A DNA stretch of 23,669 bases. It comes from Rhizopus sp. PT2906 (lineage: Eukaryota > Mucoromycota > Mucoromycetes > Mucorales > Rhizopodaceae). The notes beneath the pieces were generated by a model that had not been told where the DNA came from, did no database searches, and saw nothing but the letters and a program-made list of their open reading frames with translations. Of this stretch, positions 20,434 to 23,669 are shown one piece after another. Positions within the stretch are counted from its first letter, which is position 1, and each line of letters opens with the position of its first letter. The translations under genes and the position numbers were made by a program. The stretch covers positions 1 to 23,669 of the forward strand of contig JAMYHX010000586.1 in the NCBI GenBank assembly GCA_025529335.1. The letters run 5' to 3'.

Positions 20434-21225
20434 TTTATACAGATCTGATTATTCCATTCGGATTCGGGTTTTTAGATCACAGTACCCTTATTGACTGATC
20501 AAAATAGATATAGACGCATAAGTTTATATCAAATTTATCACCAATATTAAACTGTTCTTACTTAACAGTGTACTGCACCCGCTTAGAGTAGTCTTCTTGA
20601 TACATGTCTATTTTAATTAACCCATACTTGAAATATATCCGTTATGTATACAAGCACGTATTATAGATATTATAGCATAATTCAATTGGAGTATTACCTG
20701 CAGTACATGAGTCCGTCTATTCATGACAGATAAATGGCTGCTAATGGGAAAACATCTCTGCCATTTATTCGTCTATTTCTATCTCTACCACGCTCCGAGA
20801 AAGAGTAGATGTGTCTTATTTAAATTCAGTCAACTCACATATAAATCAGATAATATTTAGCAGTAGAGTAGTTCTTTTAGTTTATTTCCTTTGATCTCAT
20901 TGATTCTCATTTGTTCCTTTTTGTTATTTTCATTCAAATATATCTAATTCAGCAAAATTGATAAAGAAAAAGTATAAATACGCCGTAATTTTATGTAGTT
21001 TTGAAAACCTTACTTGATTAATAAAAACCTGGAAAGAACATGAACTGTATTTTCTCTTGTTTATTTTTATTATTGATTTTTTTTATTTCACATATTTTTC
21101 TCTACTCAGTATATCGAATGAAGACAAACTGTAAGACTCCATAACACTAAAACTCAAAATATATTATTTTTGCCCATTATTAAAAAAAAGTACCAATTTA
21201 TTTAAGCTTTTTTCGAAGATCACCA
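20434..21225. other. intergenic, AT-rich
   Basis: Nothing gene-like is seen. Short A/T runs are common, and no conserved segment or clear repeat stands out. Confidence 0.5.
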
Positions 21226-22557
21226 CTATGGTGTAGCTAGACAAACAGGAAGCTCATCATCACTATCCTCCACATTCCCAAACTTTTGGCTGCTGATGAG
21301 TGTACTTGAATTCATTATCGCTAAAGTATTGCAAAGAAGAGACTTTACTTGAGAAACAAGCACAAGTAACTCGCCAAGTTTGCTTCCGATTGTTTCCTCC
21401 GTGGCAGGAAAAAATATCGGCGCAGTTTGTCTATAGCGACAGATGTAAGTTGATGGTCTATCCGATGTTATAGCACGGAACTTGAGACCTATTAATATTG
21501 CGAGATATAGAATAAATGTTATTGCCCTTTAGTGCAATTAAAGAGCGGTTTACATTACCCATCATTACAAACTCAACAATTACAAGGTCCATTCGGTGCT
21601 GGCGTATCGTTTTGGCTAGTTGCCAGAGTTGATATTTCATCATTTTTGGGCATTTAAGCCCTAGCTCTTTCATCTCTTTAGTACCTCCGTCACCAGCGTC
21701 CTCCTTGCCAACCTCAGCACAGTCAAGCTCACCCTGATTGAATTTGAATAAAAAGTCGGTTTTATGATCATGCTTTTTTCTTTCCTTATTTATCCTGCCT
21801 TGGTTTTGGCGACTACTGCTTGCACGGCTTTCTTTTTCTCTCCTAAGAAAGAATAAAATCATTAACAATAAAAAAAAAACACCTCTGTCATATTCAGTTC
21901 CTACATTCGCACGTCAATGCTGACATCGTCAAAAGCAGTGTCGACAAAGTACCAAATTCGACGAATTATATCTGCTTCCGATTGATCGGTCAATGGAATA
22001 TAATGACTTTTGAAGAGTCGAAGAGCAGATTGCATTAATTGTTGTGCCCAATCCAGGTCAAACTCGCTATCGAAATCAAAGTGGTGTTTTCTAGTTTGTT
22101 TTATCAATTCATCCACTGTTTTCTATAAAGTATTATGAGGTTCAAGGGAGAAAATAGAACAAAATTAATAAATGAAATTATTAAATCTGTAAAAATGTTC
22201 AAGTAGTTTAACAGGGTATCAGAGCACGGTGGTAAAGGATTTGGATTTTTGCTGCGAATCTCTTTAAGCTCATCCGCGGTGAATCTTGATTTCCATACAG
22301 GGTCGTTAGGAGCAATTATGAAACTATGAGCATGACTATTATACTAAATGTGAGCACGTAAATATGTGTATTAGTTTTCAACTTACTGTTCATACTGACA
22401 CTGGAGTCCAAATTAAAAAATCTCATCTTCAACCACCTTTCCAGTCTTTAATATCCATTTTTTCTGATCAGTCAAAGATGCATATGTGGCACGGAATTTG
22501 TTGATGAAGGCTGGCGTTAGAGGAACACTACTTGTGGATAAACTGCTATTTGATGTA
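21226..22557 (-). pseudogene. uncharacterised Mucorales-type family gene with internal stop
   Basis: I recognise this as resembling a multi-copy protein family of unknown function that I recall from mucoralean genomes (from memory, unverified). Exon-like blocks are 22387-22557, 22335 to about 22200, 21905-22122, 21559-21842 and 21226-21488. Introns 22336-22386, 21843-21904 and 21489-21558 have clean GT-AG ends and keep the frame. Landmarks are LTPAFINKFRATYASLTDQK, KWILKTGKVVEDEIF, HAHSFIIAPNDPVWKSRF, HYIPLTDQSEADIIRRIWYF, ELDCAEVGKEDAG, LVIVEFVMMGLKFRAITSD and a C-terminal acidic DDELPVCLATP. An in-frame TAA (22413-22415) interrupts the first block right after VVEDEIF although the frame continues beyond it. 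The donor of the intron ending at 22123 is not convincing, and no start codon is evident. It is probably a recent pseudogene, or a 5'-misread gene. Confidence 0.6.
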
Positions 22558-22911
22558 CTAATACTTTACTTTTTAAGTTATAAGTAAAATTTGGGAGGGA
22601 CTGTTGTCATGGCAATCGAATGGAATACCCAAGTGGGCACTTAATCTTTTGATTTTATTGTGCCCGGAGCAGATCTATATGGGTCGGGGGAGGCTAAAAA
22701 CCCTTTGGGGAAGAAGGTAAAAATGAATGGCGGGAGGTAGGGGAGAGAAGTGAATTCACAGGGAGGGGAGCAATGAGGTAAGCCAATCCAAGAATCTTTG
22801 CCCGAGATTTGGAGGCGGTGTTGGTGGGATCTTGTTGTGTTGTAAGTAATCAAGTTCGTAAAGGATCGTACAGATAATCGGCCAGGTTGGTCAATGTACA
22901 CTCTTTTCCGA

Positions 22912-23020
22912 AATGAAAGTCGTGCTCTGCCGAAAATGAAATCAGTGACTGACAAAAATAGAAGTCGTGTTTTTGGCCAGAAATCAATTCAGATGCTGAT
23001 AAATTGAAAGTCGTGTAGGA
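22912..23020. repeat. degenerate ~45-bp tandem repeat, three copies
   Basis: The core GAAGTCGTG/AAAGTCGTG recurs with its GTCG at 22919, 22964 and 23010 (spacing 45 and 46). Each core is preceded by A-rich sequence. After the first two, a diverged block recurs (ATGAAATCAGTGACTGAC against AAATCAATTCAGATGCTGAT). A fourth weak copy (GATGTCGTA) follows at about 23031. Confidence 0.65.
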
Positions 23021-23229
23021 GAAAAAAAAAAGATGTCGTATAATACAGACATTGCTGAAGTGAGGGTGGAAGATATGGTGTAGAACTCTCCGAGCTGCGC
23101 TTTTTTATTTGAAAAATTTGAAAAATATATGAGAAAGAAACTTTTTACTAGGAATAAACAGTCTGATACGATAGATGAGCTTGATACTACGAAAATATTT
23201 TGGAAAAATAGCTCTTGAAAGAAATGGCG

Positions 23230-23295
23230 TTGGAAACACCTTGGAAACACCTTGGAAACACAATCGATGCATCTTGGAAACAACTTGGGAACTGA
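23230..23295. repeat. 11-bp phased tandem repeat (TTGGAAACACC), six units
   Basis: Units start at 23230, 23241, 23252, 23263, 23274 and 23285. The first three are near-identical TTGGAAACACC/A, the fourth (ATCGATGCATC) is unlike the rest but exactly 11 bp, the fifth is TTGGAAACAAC and the sixth is TTGGGAACTGA. Confidence 0.85.
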
Positions 23296-23669
23296 TCATT
23301 TGCAACGATCATGAAATAAAAATCATGAAGACGAACCTTGGGTCAACATGCACGTCAGTGAGGGAGTTTTATTATTTGTAATGAGGATATAATTTGCGCT
23401 GTATTTTGAGAAGTTTTAGACTGAAGTTAAATGTTGATTTAAAAACAATTATAAGCCAAACTTTGACCTGTTCAACAATTGATGGTTATTTTTATCAGTA
23501 TGAAAGTGGATCAATCAATGACTGCAAATTTGAAATACGCCTTTTTTTTTTGTCAAACAGAATTTTATTTGATAACAAGGAGTATGAGTATAACACACAC
23601 ATTTACAAACAAATAGGATACATATAACACCTCATTAAACCTCAATGCCGCCTAGTGTTCGAGGACGCA

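Larger units (their letters stand above)
22558..23669. other. gene-free right end with G-rich island and tandem repeats
   Basis: No gene is supported here. The stretch begins with a G-rich plus-strand island (about 22676-22775), followed by a roughly 45-bp degenerate tandem repeat (22912-23020) and an 11-bp phased repeat (23230-23295). The remainder is AT-rich. Open frames overlapping it are repeat-driven and resemble no protein I know. Confidence 0.5.

Noticed and set aside
22641..22955. 104-codon minus-strand open frame
   Set aside because: It is produced by the G-rich island and the 45-bp repeats, with no protein-like conservation and biased Pro/Ser content.
23394..23627. 77-codon plus-strand open frame near the right end
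   Set aside because: AT-driven composition, no recognisable motif, no splice context.
1..23669. CRISPR arrays, bacterial operons or prophage
   Set aside because: The window has spliced nuclear eukaryotic genes throughout, and the short repeats lack spacer-repeat structure.

Overview
The window looks like nuclear DNA of a mucoralean (Mucoromycota) fungus. It is AT-rich, with compact multi-exon genes and short GT-AG introns (about 48-96 nt) that often carry a CTAAT/CTAAC-like branch site 10-25 nt before the acceptor. The conserved proteins are fungal/opisthokont. The assignment to Mucorales rests on gene style, the mix of mobile elements and a recalled lineage-type gene family; the genus is not determined. 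All exon models were assembled by hand from frame, splice signals and protein-family conservation.

Layout: 1-1599 (+) 3' part of a PAK/Ste20-Cla4 kinase. 2097-2658 (-) CIA2/MIP18-type cytosolic Fe-S assembly factor, convergent with it. About 2787-3615 (-) a decayed ORF with a Gag-like zinc knuckle. 4163-6051 (-) Dbf4/Dfp1, regulatory subunit of the Cdc7 kinase. A roughly 0.95-kb divergent promoter region separates it from 6998-8522 (+), a Pbs2/Wis1-type MAP kinase kinase. 8599-9675 (+) is Rab6/Ypt6, starting only 76 nt after the MAPKK stop. 9936-11430 (+) is a broken mobile-element block in which a Helitron N-terminal region runs in frame into an IS630/Tc1-like DDE transposase remnant. 11430-14586 is gene-poor, with a CpG-richer island near 12.1-12.5 kb, homopolymer and CT tracts, and a possible structured RNA near 13.70-13.78 kb. 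14587-16405 (-) UDP-glucose pyrophosphorylase. 16926-17510 (-) Fyv7/CCDC59-like rRNA-processing protein. 17561-19315 (-) Golgi pH regulator (GPHR), ending 50 nt before the Fyv7-like start. The right end is accessory: 19885-20433 (-) a broken low-complexity ORF, 21226-22557 (-) a gene of a lineage-type family with one internal stop, then a G-rich island and two short tandem-repeat arrays.

The core genes serve separate housekeeping roles: polarity and stress signalling (PAK, MAPKK), replication firing (Dbf4), Fe-S protein maturation (CIA2), Golgi traffic and ion balance (Rab6, GPHR), cell-wall precursor supply (UGP) and ribosome biogenesis (Fyv7-like). PAK kinases and Pbs2-type MAPKKs can act in the same osmostress cascade, but nothing here shows that their proximity is functional. 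I found no tRNA, rRNA or CRISPR array. The most unusual items are the in-frame Helitron/DDE chimera, a Rab6 terminal intron whose retention would delete the prenylation signal, a 3' splice site preceded by 25 A instead of pyrimidines, and the phased 11-bp repeats.
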